From Vespula vulgaris (Eukaryota > Arthropoda > Insecta > Hymenoptera > Vespidae): a stretch of DNA of 64,000 nucleotides. Position numbers and translations under genes: made by a program. This document shows positions 12,746 to 25,547 of the stretch, piece by piece (within the stretch, counting starts at the first letter, position 1; every line of letters starts with the position of its first letter). The notes beneath the pieces are model-generated. The model saw only the letters and a program-made list of their open reading frames with translations, had not been told where the DNA came from and made no database searches. The stretch spans positions 4,277,070 through 4,341,069 of the forward strand of contig NC_066587.1 of NCBI RefSeq assembly GCF_905475345.1, written 5' to 3'.

Positions 12746-13528
12746 ATGAGAAATTTAATTGAAAGACTTCAAAAAAAAAGGGAAAGTTCGAAGTATCTCT
12801 AACATTTATAAAATACCATCGAAAACTATGAACGATATTTTATGGCCAATTTATATTCTGAGCTATATCTTTGGATTGCATGTTTTTGTATTTCCCCGAG
12901 GTAACTCAAGACCAGTACTTAGTTTCCTTTATTTTACGTTACTTTGCATTCTGTATTTTGCCAGTTAGTTTTATTATGTGAGACAGTATCGTAACACAAA
13001 GATATATAAATTAGACGGAATTATATCTTATATTGCAATTATCATTAATTTTATGGTGATATTCGTGATATATATGATGGGATTATACCAGAGCGAGGTG
13101 AGACCAAAAACTCTTTATGATGTATTAATACTAACGATTTTATTCTATAATGTATATCAGTAATTTTCGTCAATAAATAGGCAATAAAATTATATACGAA
13201 ACATACAGACATCGAGATAAAAAAAGAGGTTAATTTGTCTAAGAAATATTTTTAAGTTTATATAAGTTGATATTGTTTTCTTTATAGGTAGAAATATTTT
13301 CTTTGCAAATGATGCAAGGTAATATCGCATATTCCGAATTCGGACTATATAATCTTAATTGCAAACAGATTTGCGGTTGGTGCAATTATTTATATGTAAT
13401 TGTGCTGTAAAAAGAGGAGGAATAATGAAACATTTAATAATTTTTTTATTCTTCAGTGTATCGGTATTATAACGACATACATGGTTATTATGATACAAGT
13501 AACTGATTCAGTAAAAAGTGGATCATAA
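12746..13528 (+). pseudogene. Gustatory receptor B1, broken copy (type B)
   Basis: Exon 1 (12746-13097) aligns with intact type B exon 1, but it carries a frameshift in the A-run near 12770-12780 and a stop codon at 12966-12968, where siblings read tryptophan or another residue. After exon 1 the sequence jumps to the end of exon 5 (about 13202). Exons 2 to 4, including the TM3-TM6 coding part, have been deleted. Exons 6 (from 13288) and 7 (ending 13528, CIGIITTYMVIMIQ) remain readable. It cannot encode a receptor. Its closest intact relatives are B2 and B3. Confidence 0.9.
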
Positions 13529-13869
13529 GTTTCTGCGGTGGTCCTCCGTTTTGTCAATTCTTCAAACAATATTAGTATTATTATAAAAAATTACGAGTTA
13601 CTTCATATATCTAATAAAATCCTATAGAGAAATAAATGTAATAATTCATTAGCTTCTCTATTAGTAATGGCTGTTAAGGTTAATATAATTTCGCTAAATA
13701 AATAATTACTTATTAATTTTGACTCGATGACGAGATAATGCGTATGTATATTGATGAATAATATCCATCAAAAGACAAGGACGAAGAAAATATTTAAGAT
13801 GATGAAAAAGATAGGATGAGTAGGATATTCGTAGTTTTTACTGCAAGTCATAACGATATCTATTGTGAA

Positions 13870-13900
13870 AACACTTAAGTATAATAAGAATAGAAATTGC
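13870..13900 (+). promoter_or_regulatory. Putative core promoter of A1
   Basis: The string acttaagtataataagaa lies about 150 bases before the start codon and recurs at nearly the same distance before A2 and A3, and in diverged form before other A genes and at two sites with no A gene. The TATAATA core resembles a TATA box. Transcription evidence is lacking. Confidence 0.45.
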
Positions 13901-14028
13901 TGATAAGAATTAGTATCGCTGAAAAACTCCAGCGAGGAGTAGCTTGAAAATAAGAACGGAAACTTGAAACTTTTATTTGGAGAAGAAAAGTGTAAATTGT
14001 AAAAAAGAGAATTATAGGAACTTTTAAT

Positions 14029-15820
14029 ATGTTTCGTTCGAAAGAGTGTCAACGTTCAGTGATGCCATTGATTATTGCTAATTCAATCGTTTGCACTGGT
14101 CTACTGGAATATTTCACTAATCGGATCATTCGTACGATTGGTTTTGCTTATGTCGTTTCTTGTTTTGTTTCCTACAATATCTCATTTTATATGATGAAGA
14201 ATATTTTGTATAATAGTAATGATCGAGAAAGAAGGGGATTGTTAAAAATACTTAGCAAATTTCAATTTTATAATAATGATTTTATCTATTTGATAGCAAT
14301 TTTCAGTGGTTTAACGAGAAGAAAGGTAGAAATTTTTTGTATAGTTAATAACAATTTCTTTAAATGATTACGGTATAAGAAGATTGGTTGATTGATTTTT
14401 GCAGCGAATAAAATACTTCATAGAACGAATGGAAATCTGTATACGAGGAATGGATGAAATGAAAGTTCCAGAAAATTATTCTTCACTTTTTCGATATCAG
14501 TGTATCGTAGGTGTATTTTTAACATTTCTAATAGTAAGTTTATGGATAGGTGAAGCCTTCTGGTTATCTGATACAAAATTATCGTCAGTCATGGATTATA
14601 GTTCGATATTAATGATGTATTACATGTATTTCTATCCTGTTATGATAATCATGATAACAGACTTTACTTTCGTATTTTGGATCAGGCAAGTCAATCGTTT
14701 CATTTATCATACAATGTTTTTTACGAGTCAAAATTTATTAAACAACGATGATCTCAATATAGATATATAAAGATTAAATTTTTTCAATTGAATGTTGTAC
14801 TCCAAAACATGCTGCCGACAACTATCGATTCTCCACAACATAAGAGAGTGCTTAGAATGAAGGATAACTGGGAAAATGATTCTGCGTTACCTACTCTTTA
14901 TGGAACTTACAAGGCGAATGAATACCATGTGAAATTAAAAAAAGTCAAGTAAATTATTTACAATTAGTCCGAAACTGTTTATTACTCTTCTTCTATTTTT
15001 AGTAATTCTCTGTCATTTTTTTCATTGAAGACAAATCCATTTGGAATTGTTGAAATGTGCAAATATCTTAAATGAAGCTTACGGATTACAAATTCTTATA
15101 TCCATATTTACATCCCTTTTATTTATTACTACATTGTTATATAATCTCTACGTTATTTTAATGACAAATAATTATTCCAATTGGATAATACAGTTCTACA
15201 TGCATTTCTCTTGGATTTTTTATCATGGCATCAAGATTTTTGCAATGGCGAATATATGTCAGACAACGATTACAGAAGTATGTCCTTTTTAACAATTTTT
15301 ATTCTATTTTTTTGTTTATCCATGTATTTGATATTTAAAAAATGTACAATCTTTTTTAAATTTAAGAGATGTAAGTATATAGTGATTTTTCTTATTTTTT
15401 TTATATGCTGTGAACACTGGAGAGATTCTTTATGAATTGTACGAACCTTCGACCAGGAAAAAATTTCGTGAAGAAGTAGGAAATAATTTTTATCGGTACT
15501 TGATATAGGAATGTATACAAAATATATTATATCTATAACTTTTTCTTTCAGATTCGTGACTTTATGTATCAATCAATTCAAAATCGTTTAAAGTTTACCG
15601 TCTGCGGATTTTATGATTTAGATCATACTTTAATATATAATGTAAGTTAATTGACACATTTGATTAATTTTCTTTTTCATTTTATAAGGATTTGTTATAT
15701 CTGTGTATGTTGTAGGTGATTGGTTCGATTATTACTTATCTCGTCATACTTCTTCAAGTTGGAGATAAGCCTAAATCATTGTTTAATAATACTGTTCATA
15801 ATTTAACGTCAAGGATGTAA
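14029..15820 (+). CDS. Gustatory receptor A1 (type A)
   Basis: Seven exons: 14029-14325, 14405-14685, 14763-14948, 15031-15277, 15407-15475, 15552-15641, 15716-15820; 424 aa. Exon 1 has an N-terminal helix (MPLIIANSIVCTGLLEYF), then TM1 (about aa 36-57) and TM2 (about 80-96). Exon 2 gives TM3 and TM4, ending DFTFVFWIR. Exon 3 is an intracellular loop with the type A/C signature TTIDSPQHKR. Exon 4 (KQIHLELLKCA) gives TM5 and TM6, exons 5-6 the last cytoplasmic loop with ELYEPS and CGFYDLDHTL, and exon 7 TM7 (TYLVILLQV) with a tail ending HNLTS. Two odd splice sites: intron 2 has a GC donor (14686), and intron 4 has no AG acceptor at the conserved exon start. An in-frame AG at 15425-15426 could be used instead, removing six or seven residues. 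Function: predicted chemoreceptor channel subunit of taste neurons; ligand unknown. Confidence 0.88.
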
Positions 15821-16084
15821 TGAATGAATTGGAGTGTTTCTTTTTTCGACAAATATACCACGCGTACAATGCTTTATACAATATCATATTTATTTTATAT
15901 CATTTTTTCTGTGAATTGATAAAAAGAAAAACTGAAAAATTAAAGAGAAAATAGAAGGATAAATAAAAATAATATCTAAGCATTCCACAATTTCCTATTT
16001 ATTTTTATGCGATACGAAAATAATTCTTGTAAATGGTTTTCATCGAATGATTGAAGACAGAGAGTAATTCCCATTTCACCGAAT

Positions 16085-16160
16085 ACGAATATAGGTCAAA
16101 TAAATATCAACTACGAATGTAATAAGATAAAATGCAAACAATGAGTTGTGAGATGTAATA
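16085..16160 (+). promoter_or_regulatory. Relic type C upstream element (C1)
   Basis: An ataggtcaaataaatatcaa block followed by gtaataagataaaatgcaa matches sequence about 200 bases upstream of the intact C genes. Here it precedes a dead gene. Confidence 0.4.
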
Positions 16161-16321
16161 AATTTCATTTCGAAACTCAGCAGAAAATGTTCTGCATTCT
16201 CTTCGTTTCGAAGAACTTTGAGTACGAAGGTTCTCGATCAATGTGTTTGATATAATTAATTTTTTCGAGATGATTGTAAGAAATCGAGTAAAGTTATTTT
16301 TAATTAAAGAATATTTTAAAT

Positions 16322-17575
16322 ATGTCTCTATCGAAGAAGTTTTGACGTAGTATCAAATCGTTGATAATGTTCAATTAGATTTTTTCCACTGGTCTAATAG
16401 AATATTTCAACGATTATAATACTAATATGATTAGTATAATTTGTGTTTGCTGCTTTATTACTTTTTACGTTTCGATAATGTATATGTATATTCGTATGTC
16501 ACATTTATTTTTGACAACAAACAACTATTCCTTACAAATAACTCATTGGTTATACATTTGTAATGGCTATCTTTCTTATACCGTTCCCATTATTCCTGAT
16601 GTTCCTAGAAGAAAGATAAATTCCTTCGTTCTTTTCTTTTATAAAATTTACCAAAATTTCCATCTAATGATATCTATTATTATATTTCACAAAGAATGAA
16701 ACGTCTCACATTGGAAGTAGAAACTTGTATTTGATTCATAGACCAATTAAATATTCAGATGAATTTGTGTAAATGTTTTTGGCAACAATGTTATGTAATA
16801 TTAGTATTTGTTTTTACATTAATGAATGTGATAGTAATTTATATTCGAACTTTACTAGTATTTGGGATAGATATTACTGAACAATTTTTATTATTTTTTA
16901 TCTATATCTTTATTGCATTTTTATTCTGTTAATTATCAATTTTACTTTGTATTTTGGATGAAGCAAGTAAATTATTTTATATTTCACAAAATTTTTAGAT
17001 ATACTATTTTTAATGAGTTCTAAATTAAAAATAGGTATACAAAGATAAAATTTAGTCGTTTGCATGAATTATTAAAAAGCATTCTAACCAGTGCTATTGA
17101 TTCGTTGTAATGTAGTAGAGTCTTTTGAAGGGGGAATATTATGAACGAACCTGCATCAAATAATCAAATAGGAATATAAATCAGCTAGGAATATAAACGA
17201 AGCTTATGGTTTATATATTTTATTCTTTACATCAATACCTTTTATTTTAATCATTATTTCATTTTATAATATATACGGTTTCTTTATGATTATGGACTAC
17301 CGTGTAAACTGTTCCAATATTTTACTTTTTTAAGTTGGATGTCACAATCTGTTGTCAAGATTATTATAGTAAGTCATGTATATGCACGAACTGTGATCGA
17401 GATATATTTCTTATGAATGTCTATTATATTTTTTTTTTATAATAATAAATCTTTTTTCCCGAAATTGCAAAGTATGGCTGAAGGGAATAAGTATTGATGT
17501 TATATCTTATTCTTTTTACATACAATGAACCGGAGATATTCTTTGTGAATTATACGAAGCAGATGTGTTATTGAT
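16322..17575 (+). pseudogene. Gustatory receptor C1, broken copy (type C)
   Basis: The frame starts as MSLSKKF and then stops (TGA where siblings have CGA), with a second stop where siblings read NSIF. Further lesions are a stop inside the exon 3 loop near the DSPQHKR position, fusion of the exon 3 end to mid exon 4 with the intron lost (about 17110-17200), a destroyed exon 4 donor (gag|at instead of gag|gt) and a two-base deletion at the start of exon 5. Exons 6 and 7 are missing. At about 17580 the sequence switches to the 3' flank that normally follows a D gene, so a deletion joined C1 to the next unit. Confidence 0.9.
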
Positions 17576-18128
17576 TTTTCGAAAAGACAAAGTAGGATAT
17601 TAAATGCATTTCAATTATTCCTCATTGACATATTGAAGTGATCTCGGTAAACACGTGCAACGTGTTCTTTTTTTAGATTTAGAAAATTTTGTTACTACTA
17701 CTATCGTTTTATTTTCATGCGCAACTTGTTAGTTTATTTATGTTTCATATAAAATATAATATTAATGCAATTAATATAAAATTGAATAATAAAATGTATT
17801 AAACTTTTCTCCAATGGAGTATAATACTTATCCTTTTATATATACACCGTCGTACGTATTGCTATAAATTATTTAAGATAATGAGAGATATCAACGAAAT
17901 AAAGAGTGTTATCGACTTAATGTGTTTCACAGTGTCATACTCGAGAAACTCATATGCATTATCGTTATTTTTGTTAAAGGCATTTCATCGGAGATATCCT
18001 TCGTTAGTGTGTCATAAAATAAAGGTAGAAAATAGAGACAAGGACATTGGTCTTTTTAAATTAATTTGTCTATTATCCAAACAAACGTGATTTGATTATT
18101 GACGATTAAAAAAAAAGATACAGTTGCT
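17576..18128. other. D-type 3' flank and B2 upstream block
   Basis: From about 17580 the sequence matches the flank that follows D relics elsewhere (for example the cacgtgcaa word near 17652). From 17878 to about 18030 it is the conserved type B upstream block (gagatatcaacgaaat ... catcggagatat). A short open frame at 17881-18090 lies on this block, but it is not conserved as a frame in the siblings. Confidence 0.5.
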
Positions 18129-19908
18129 ATGAGAAATTTAATTGAGAAACTTAAAGAAAGAAAGAAGTTTCGAAGTATCTCTAAAATTCACAAAATTCCA
18201 TCAAAAAGTATGAACGAGGTTTTGAGGCCAATTTATATTTTAAGCAATATTTTTGGATTGCGTGTTTTCGTATTTCCCCGAAGTCATTTGAGACCAATAT
18301 TTAGTTTCATCTATTCCACGTCACTTTTATGTTTGTATACTGCTGGTTGTTTTTATTATAATGGGTGGAAAAATGATATTAAGATATATAAATTAGACGG
18401 AATTATATCTCACGTTGTAATTGTCATTAATTTTATGGTGATATTTGTGATATGTATGATGGGATTATATCAAAGCAAGGTGAGTTCAAAAATTCTTTAT
18501 GATATATTAATTTTAAGGATTTCACTTTATAATATTTAATTAATAATTTTCATGAACCGAACGATACATAGGCAATGAGTTCATGTACAAAAAGAATAAA
18601 CGAGATTGACAAAACGCTTCAAGCGTTAGGCTCATCAACATCATTCAACTACATTTACAAAAGAACGATTAAGGAAATAGTAATCATTATTATTTATTTG
18701 TGTCTCTTTATAATAATAATTATCCTCAATATGATTTTAACAGATCAACCGGTTTATAAAACATCTATAGTAAATTACTTGTCTTTACATATATATAATT
18801 ATGTGATCGAATGTTTACTGGTAATCGAATTCCTTACCGTTGTAAGGTATGTAATGATTTTAATAATCAATTTATTAGTATTATAAATGAGAAATCCATG
18901 AAATGCGTAGATGCATCAAATCGGAATTTCGACGGGCGAACGAACTCCTTAGTGACGAAAACATTCTACCAATTTCTTCCATTACTTTGAATTATGAATT
19001 AATTGAACACAAAGGAATCGAGGATTCATTTTCTACAGAACGAAGTTTTCTTGTTGATTCGAAAAAATTATTTATCATGGCTCCTTCATTACGCCAAACG
19101 CAATCACGTTTGCAAATTACGAGACACAAAATAAATAGAATTAGAAAATTGTTACGAACGATCAGGTGAGTCCAACGAAAAAAATATTATTTATAATATA
19201 CGTGAAAATGTGACATTCTCAGGCAGATTCATCTGGAATTATACAGAGTATCGAAAAGTATCGGTAATGTGTACGGCATACAGATATCTCTAGAAATTGC
19301 GATTTGTGTTTTGCGAAATACGTATGTGTTATACTACACTTATGTGTTCTATCAAAAAGAAAGGTACAATATTGATAAAATGTCTGTTCAATTCATTATA
19401 ACGATTTTGTATTGTTTACAATATTCGATGAAGATTTTTGCTGTTAATTACATCTGTGACAAAACAACGAAAGAGGTATGGGAGAGTAGTGATTCTCTGT
19501 TCAACTTTATATGACTATTTAATCATGATTGTTCTAGGCTGAACATACCAGCGAAATTATTCATACATTTTATGGTAATAATACGGACATTGAGATAAGA
19601 AAAGAGGTTAATATTTATCAGAAATATTATTAAGTTTATATGAGTTGATATTGTGTTCTTTATAGGTAGAAATATTTTCTTTGCAAATGATGCAAGGTAA
19701 TATCGTATATTCCGCATTCGGACTATATAATCTTAATTGCAAACACATTTGTTCGGTTAGTACAATTATTTGTATGTAATTATGCTGTAAAGAAAGGAGG
19801 AATAATGAAACATTCAATAATTTTTTTATTCTACAGTGTATCGGCATTATAACGACATACATGGTGATTATGATACAAGTAACCGATTCAGTAAAAACTG
19901 AATCATAA
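18129..19908 (+). CDS. Gustatory receptor B2 (type B)
   Basis: Seven exons: 18129-18479, 18572-18846, 18911-19165, 19223-19475, 19538-19606, 19666-19755, 19837-19908; 454 aa. Exon 1 has a basic N-terminus, then PIYILSNIFGLRVFVFP, a classical Gr N-terminal motif, TM1 and TM2. Exon 2 carries INEIDKTLQALGSS and TM3-TM4. Exon 3 is a long cytoplasmic loop ending HKINRIRKLLRTIR. Exon 4 (RQIHLELYRVSKS) holds TM5 and TM6 and ends NYICDKTTKE. Exon 6 reads VEIFSLQMM and FGLYNLNCKH. TM7 is TTYMVIMIQV with a short tail ending TES. All introns are GT-AG, and the exon 5 acceptor is a plain ctag. I used the ATG at 18129 because it matches the siblings; no earlier in-frame ATG was seen. Ligand unknown. Confidence 0.9.
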
Positions 19909-20244
19909 GTTCCTGCGGTGTTCCTTTATTTTGTCAATTTTACAAACAGTATGAGTATTATTATAAAAAACTATGAGTTACTTCATATATGTAATAAAAT
20001 CCCATAGAAAAATAAATGTAATAATTCATTAGCTTCTTTATTAGTAATGACTGTTAAGGTCAATATATTAATAAATAATTTCTTATTAATTTTGAGTTGA
20101 TGACGAGATAATGCGTATGTATATTGAAAAATAATATCCATCAAAAGACAAGGACGAAGAAAATATTTAAGATGATGAAAAAGATAGGGTGAGTAGGACA
20201 TTCGTAGTTTTTACTGCAAGTCATAACGATATCTATTGTGAAAA

Positions 20245-20275
20245 CACTTAAGTATAATAAGAATAGAAATTGCTG
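20245..20275 (+). promoter_or_regulatory. Putative core promoter of A2
   Basis: Copy of the acttaagtataataagaa element, about 140 bases before the A2 start codon. The surrounding 250 bases are also nearly identical to the A1 upstream region. Confidence 0.45.
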
Positions 20276-20401
20276 ATAAGAATTAGTATCGCTGAAAAAC
20301 TCCAGCGAGGAGTACCTTGAAAATAAGAACGGAAACTTGAAACATTTATTTGGAGAAGAAAAGTGTAAATATTAAAAAAGAGAATTCTAGGAACTTTTAA
20401 A

Positions 20402-22197
20402 ATGTTTCTATCGAAAGAGTTTCATCGTTCCCTCATGCCATTGATTATCGTTAATTCAATCGTTTGCACTGGTCTATTAGAATACTTTGTTGATCGGGCC
20501 ATTCATATGATTGGTTTTGTTTATCTCACTTCTTGTTTTGTTTTCTATAATATTTCATTTTTTATGTTAATTAATATGCTTGATAATTTCACTGAAAGTG
20601 ATGAAACGAAGTTGTTAAAATTAATTGGCAAATTTCAATTTTGTAATAATGATTTTATCTATCTGATAGCAATTTTTAGCGGTTTTACGAGAAGAAAGGT
20701 AAAAATTTTTCGACTAATTAATAAGAATTTCTTTACTAATAAAATTACCGTATTATTAAGATTGATTGATTGACTTTTACAGCGAATAAAATTGTTCTTA
20801 GAACAAATGGAAATCTGCACACGAGGAATGGACGAACTGAATGTTTCGAAAAATTATTCTTCACTTTCTCGATATCAGTGTATCGCAGGAATATTTTTAA
20901 GCTTTTTAATATTAGGTATATATATAGGTGAAGTTCTTTGGTTGTCTGATATAAAATTATCGTCATCCATAGACAACAGTTCGATATTATTGATGTATTG
21001 TATATACGTCTATCCTGTTATCATAATGATGATAACAGATTTTACTTTTGTGTTTTGGATCAGGCAAGTCAATCGTTTTATCTAGCATATAACGATTCAA
21101 AATTTACTAAACAATAACATGAGATTTCCGTATAGATATGTAAAGATAAAATTTGTTCAGTTGAATGCTATACTCCAAAACATGTTAACAACGACTATCG
21201 ATTCTCCACAACATAAGAGAATGCTCAGAATGAAGGATAATTGGGAAGATGATTCTTCGTTATCTACTCTTTATGGGACATACAAAGCGTATGAAAACCT
21301 TGCGAAATTAAAAAGAGTCAAGTAAATCATTGACTATTAGTTTGATACTGTTTATTATTCTTCTTCGATTTTTAGTAAGTTTCTGTTGTTTTTTTCATTG
21401 AAGACAAATCTATTTGGAATTGATGAAATGTGCCAGTATCCTAAATGAAGTTTATGAATTACAAATTCTTATATCCATATTTACATCTCTTTTATTTATT
21501 ATTACATTGTTATACAATCTCTGCGTTATTTTAATGACAAGTAACTATTACAATTGGATAGTACAGTTGTACCTGCATTTCTTATGGATTTTTTATCATT
21601 GCTTTAAGATTGTTGCAATAACAAATACGTGTCAGAGAACGATTTCAGAAGTAAGTTCTATTTAACAATTCTTATTCTATTTTTTTTTGTTTATTTATGT
21701 ATCTAATATTCAAAAAATGTACAATCTTTTTTAAATTTAAGAGATATAAGTGCGTATTGATTTTTCTTATTTTTTTTTATATGCTGTGAATACTGGAGAG
21801 ATTCTTTATGAATTGTACGAACCTTCGACCAGCAGGAAATTTCGTGATCAAGTAGGAAATAATTTTCATCAATATTTGATATAGGAATATATACAATATA
21901 TATGAAATCGATAACACTTTTTTTCAGATTTGTAGGTTTATGTATCAATTAATCGAAAATCGTTTAATGTTTACCGTCTGCAGATTTTATGATTTAGATC
22001 ATACTTTCATATATAGTGTAAGTTGACAATATACATTTGATTCATTTTCTTGTTTATTTAATAAAAATTTCTTATATTTGTGTATGTTGTAGGCGATTGG
22101 TTCGATTATGACTTACCTTGTCATATTTCTTCAAGTTGGAGATAAGCCTAATGTATTCTTTAATAATACGATTTATAATTCAACGTCCATGATGTAA
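20402..22197 (+). CDS. Gustatory receptor A2 (type A)
   Basis: Exons 20402-20698, 20783-21063, 21136-21321, 21404-21650, 21783-21851, 21928-22017, 22093-22197; 424 aa, the same exon lengths as A1 and A3. The type A signatures are present: NSIVCTGLLEYF, DFTFVFWIR, TTIDSPQHKR, ELYEPSTSRKFRD and TYLVIFLQVGD, with a YNSTS sequon in the tail. Intron 2 uses a GC donor (21064). Exon 5 starts after tttttttatat without an AG. Residue changes relative to A1 include arginine for glycine in the usual CGFYDLD motif (CRFYDLD) and cysteine in place of the usual IRDF aspartate region (ICRF). These are mild departures and no frame break was found. Confidence 0.87.
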
Positions 22198-22701
22198 TGA
22201 ATAAATTGGAATGTTTCTTTTTTCGAAAATATAACATGTGTTATAGACAATGCTTTATACAATATTATATTATTTTTATATCATACCTTTTTATTTTTTC
22301 TGTGAATTGATAAGAAGAAAAATTGAAAAACCGAGGAGAGGATAGGAGGGTAAGTAGAAATAATATCTTAGTATTCCATTATCTCCTATTTATTTTTATG
22401 CCATTTGAAGGTAATATTTATATCGAATGATTATATGAAAACAGAGAGTAATCCCAATCCATCAAATGCAAACATAGGTCAAAAAAATATCAACTATGAA
22501 TGTAATAATACATAATGCAAGCAATATGTCCTGATATGTCTTGAGTTTCATTTCGAAACTTAGTAAAGGATTTTCTGCATTTTCTTCGTTTCAAAGAACT
22601 TTGAATTCGAAGGTTCTCTATTAGTGTGTTTGAAATAGTTAGTTTCCACGAGAAGAAAGTATAATAAAAATAAATTTGAATCGTTGAAGAAAATTTTGGT
22701 A

Positions 22702-23671
22702 ATGTTACTTAGGTTGCAATTTCGACGTGACATTAAATCATTGATAATAATCAACTCCATTTTTTCCACTGGTCTAGTGGAATATTTCATCGATTATAAT
22801 ATCAACACGATTGGTATAGTTTACGCATGCTTCTCTATTATTTTTTACATTTTGATGATCTATTTAGCTTTATTTTCCAAATTTTTACGTAACGACAAAC
22901 AACCATTCCTTATACAAATATCGTATAAGTTGTACATTTGTAACAGTTATGTATCTTATATCGTCCCTATTATCGCTGGTGTTCTGAGAAGAAAGGTAAT
23001 GTTCTTTATACTGATACTTTATTTAATTTATTGATATTTTTATATTACAACATTTTTTATTATCTGTTGCAGAAGACAAGACATTTTACGTTACAAATAG
23101 AAAGTTGTATTCGAACCATGGAACAATTAAATATTCCGATGAATTTGTCGAAATGTTTGAAGCAACAATGTTATATAATGTCAATTTTTGTTTTTATGTT
23201 AATAAATATGATAGCAATTGATATTCGAACTTTACTCTCATTCGGGGTAAATTACTGGACAACTTTTATTATCTTTTGTCTCTATCGTTATCCCATTATC
23301 GTACTCTTCGTTAGCGATTTTACTTTTGTGTTCTGGATGAGGCAAGTAAATTGTTTTATGTATCGCAAAATTGTTGGATATAGTATTTTTTATGAGTTTT
23401 AAATTAAAAGTAGGTATATAAAGATAAAGTTTAGTCAACTGAATGACTTATTAAGAAGTATGCTAACGACTACTGTCGATTCGCCGCAACATAAAAGAGT
23501 CCTTCGAAGGGAAAATATCAATAGGAATGATCCTCCGTCAAATAATATTCGTCGAACGTATAAATCGGATGACGACGCTATGAAGATAAAAAAAATAAGG
23601 TAATTATTAGTCGGAGCAATAATAGTATTTATAATTGTCAATTTTACTTATTAATATTTTATATATATATA

Positions 23672-23726
<55 letters not shown>

Positions 23727-24545
23727 TATTAATATTTCATATATTTCATTCTTTATGGAAGGGAGATACATATGGAATTAATCAAGTGTGCTAGGAATAT
23801 AAACGATGCTTATGGCTTACACATTTTATTCTCTATATTATCGGCTACAATTTTAATCACTGTTGCGTGTTACAACATGTACCGGTTCTTTATGACTATG
23901 GACTATCGTGCACAAGTGCATCTGAATTTTACTTTTTTCTATTGGATTTTTCACTGTGCAATCAAGATCGTGATAATAAGTTATATATGTGCACGAACTG
24001 TGACCGAGGTATGTTCCTTATGAGTGTTCATTATATTTTTTTTTTTTTTTTATAATAATGAATTCTTTTTCCTCAAATGTTAACTAATCACTAAACGAAA
24101 TAAATTTTGATGTTATATGTTTTTTTTTACATGCGACAAACACCGGAGATATTCTTTGTGAATTGTTCGAACCGTCAACGAGTAACGAATTTCGTGCCGA
24201 GGTAATACTTGACAATTGTAAATTTATGGGAAATGAATATTAATCAATACATTTATACTTCCAGATTCGTGACTTCACTTTACAGGTTATTCAAAACCCA
24301 CTGATCTTTACAACTAATGGCTTCTTTGATCTGGACTATACATTAATGCGTAATGTACGTTCAAAGCATAATTTTTGCTACCGATTATTAGATTTATTAT
24401 ATTAAAATTATCGAAAATTTGTTATTTTTAGGTGCTCGGTACCGTCACCACTTTCCTCATTATTCTTATACAAGTTGGGAATGTAGTGCGACCAGTGTTA
24501 ATTGAAAATTCAACGTTATCGACTAATAATTATACAGATAATTGA
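22702..24545 (+). CDS. Gustatory receptor C2 (type C)
   Basis: Exons 22702-22995, 23073-23341, 23414-23599, 23762-24008, 24133-24201, 24265-24354, 24432-24545; 422 aa. Type C is a sister group of type A. Exon 1 has an N-terminal helix with NSIFSTGLVEYF, then YACFSIIFY (TM1) and IVPIIAGVLRRK (TM2 end). Exon 2 carries TLQIESCIRTMEQLNIPM, TM3 and TM4, ending FVFWMR. Exon 3 has the TTTVDSPQHKR loop, and exon 4 EIHMELIKCARNINDAYG with TM5-TM6. TM7 here is TTFLIILIQVG, with phenylalanine instead of the usual tyrosine, followed by a tail with ENSTLS and NNYT sequons. Intron 2 has a GC donor (23342). Intron 3 contains a TA microsatellite. Exon 5 (from 24133) follows ttttacat with no AG. I chose the ATG at 22702; the open frame extends upstream but without an ATG. 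Confidence 0.87.
23659..23722. repeat. (TA)n microsatellite in C2 intron 3
   Basis: TA repeat of about 64 bases with one interruption. A similar, longer repeat sits in the same intron of C3, so it predates their duplication. Confidence 0.92.
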
Positions 24546-24764
24546 TATCATTCTTGAATACAAATTCGTTTAAATCAACATACGGCGTTGGAGAATCTTT
24601 ACAGCATTAAATATTTATAGTAACCTGGTTATACTTTTTTTCCAACATGCGTATTGTTTTATAGCACTTGTATATAAAAAGTGTGGATACAATAAGGAAA
24701 TTTGTATGTATCAATTAGCTGCATTCGTTTATTAGTTTTTTAGTGCTATATTTGAAGTGATTTT

Positions 24765-24897
24765 TTGTCATTCTATATTGAACGGACAATCGAGGAGATA
24801 AGTTTTTCGGCAGCTACAATTATAATCGGACGTAATATAAATCATTTTTTATTTGTTGAAGACAATGAAATTATTAACAATTTTTATGATGAAAAAA

Positions 24898-24944
<47 letters not shown>

Positions 24945-25140
24945 AATCAATCGAACTTTCTCGGTATTTTTTTACAACATCACTGATAATTTTTTTAAAT
25001 TGATTAAGTTCACTCTGCAAATATTCACTTGAACATCGATTCGTGCAGTAAATAAATAAAAATAAGTGTAATCATATTCAATATATGCAGAAAATTTTGG
25101 AATCATTTTCAATATATTGGAGTGTTGTTAAAATATTTAT
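24765..25140 (+). pseudogene. Relic of type D gustatory receptor 3' end
   Basis: The sequence matches the end of D1 exon 4, exon 5 (gacaatgaaattattaacaa), the exon 6 start (ttcactctgcaaat) and the region before exon 7 (attggagtgttgtt). Frames are broken and exons 1-3 are absent. A TA repeat (24898-24938) has expanded within it. It lies where a D gene is expected, between C2 and B3. Confidence 0.7.
24898..24944. repeat. (TA)n/(CA)n microsatellite
   Basis: A TA repeat passing into CACACA, inside the D relic. Confidence 0.9.
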
Positions 25141-25299
25141 TAATTTATTTTATTAAAAATAATAATGTAGTTAATAAGACATATAATAATAACTATATTG
25201 ATCTTTCTTTAGTTACATCGTGATACTTGTCCTTTTAATTTCACTGTCTTAGACGGTTATGTCTAGATCTTCAGTTATGGTTAGATGGTTATGAATTAT

Positions 25300-25470
25300 T
25301 CAACATAACGATATAGATCAACGAAGTGGATAGTGTTATCGATTTAATGAGTTTCTAAATATCATACTCGAGAAACTCCTACGCATTATCATAATATTCT
25401 TCGAGGACATCTCATCGGAGATATCCTTCATTCGTGTTTCAACAAATAAAAGAAGAAAACAAACAAGACG
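25300..25470 (+). promoter_or_regulatory. Conserved upstream block of B3
   Basis: This is similar to the blocks before B1, B2, B4, B5 and B6: atagatcaacgaagtggatagtg, then a cgagaaactc word, then catcggagatatcc. The block ends about 80-100 bases before the start codon, so it may cover the promoter and 5' leader. No clear TATA box was identified. Confidence 0.4.
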
Positions 25471-25547
25471 GATAAAAACGTTGATCTTTTCAAATTAGTT
25501 TATATATTATCCAAAAAAAAACGTTGACGATTAGAGACACAGTTGCT

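Noticed and set aside
15407..15475. Acceptor at ggag inside exon 5 for all A/C genes
   Set aside because: It would need a phase-1 donor, which A6 and A7 lack. C8 has gggg instead of ggag, in A1-A3 it gives a stop, and from a phase-0 donor it shifts exon 6 out of frame.
24898..24944. CRISPR-like or satellite array
   Set aside because: It is a simple TA/CA microsatellite, and the window is eukaryotic.
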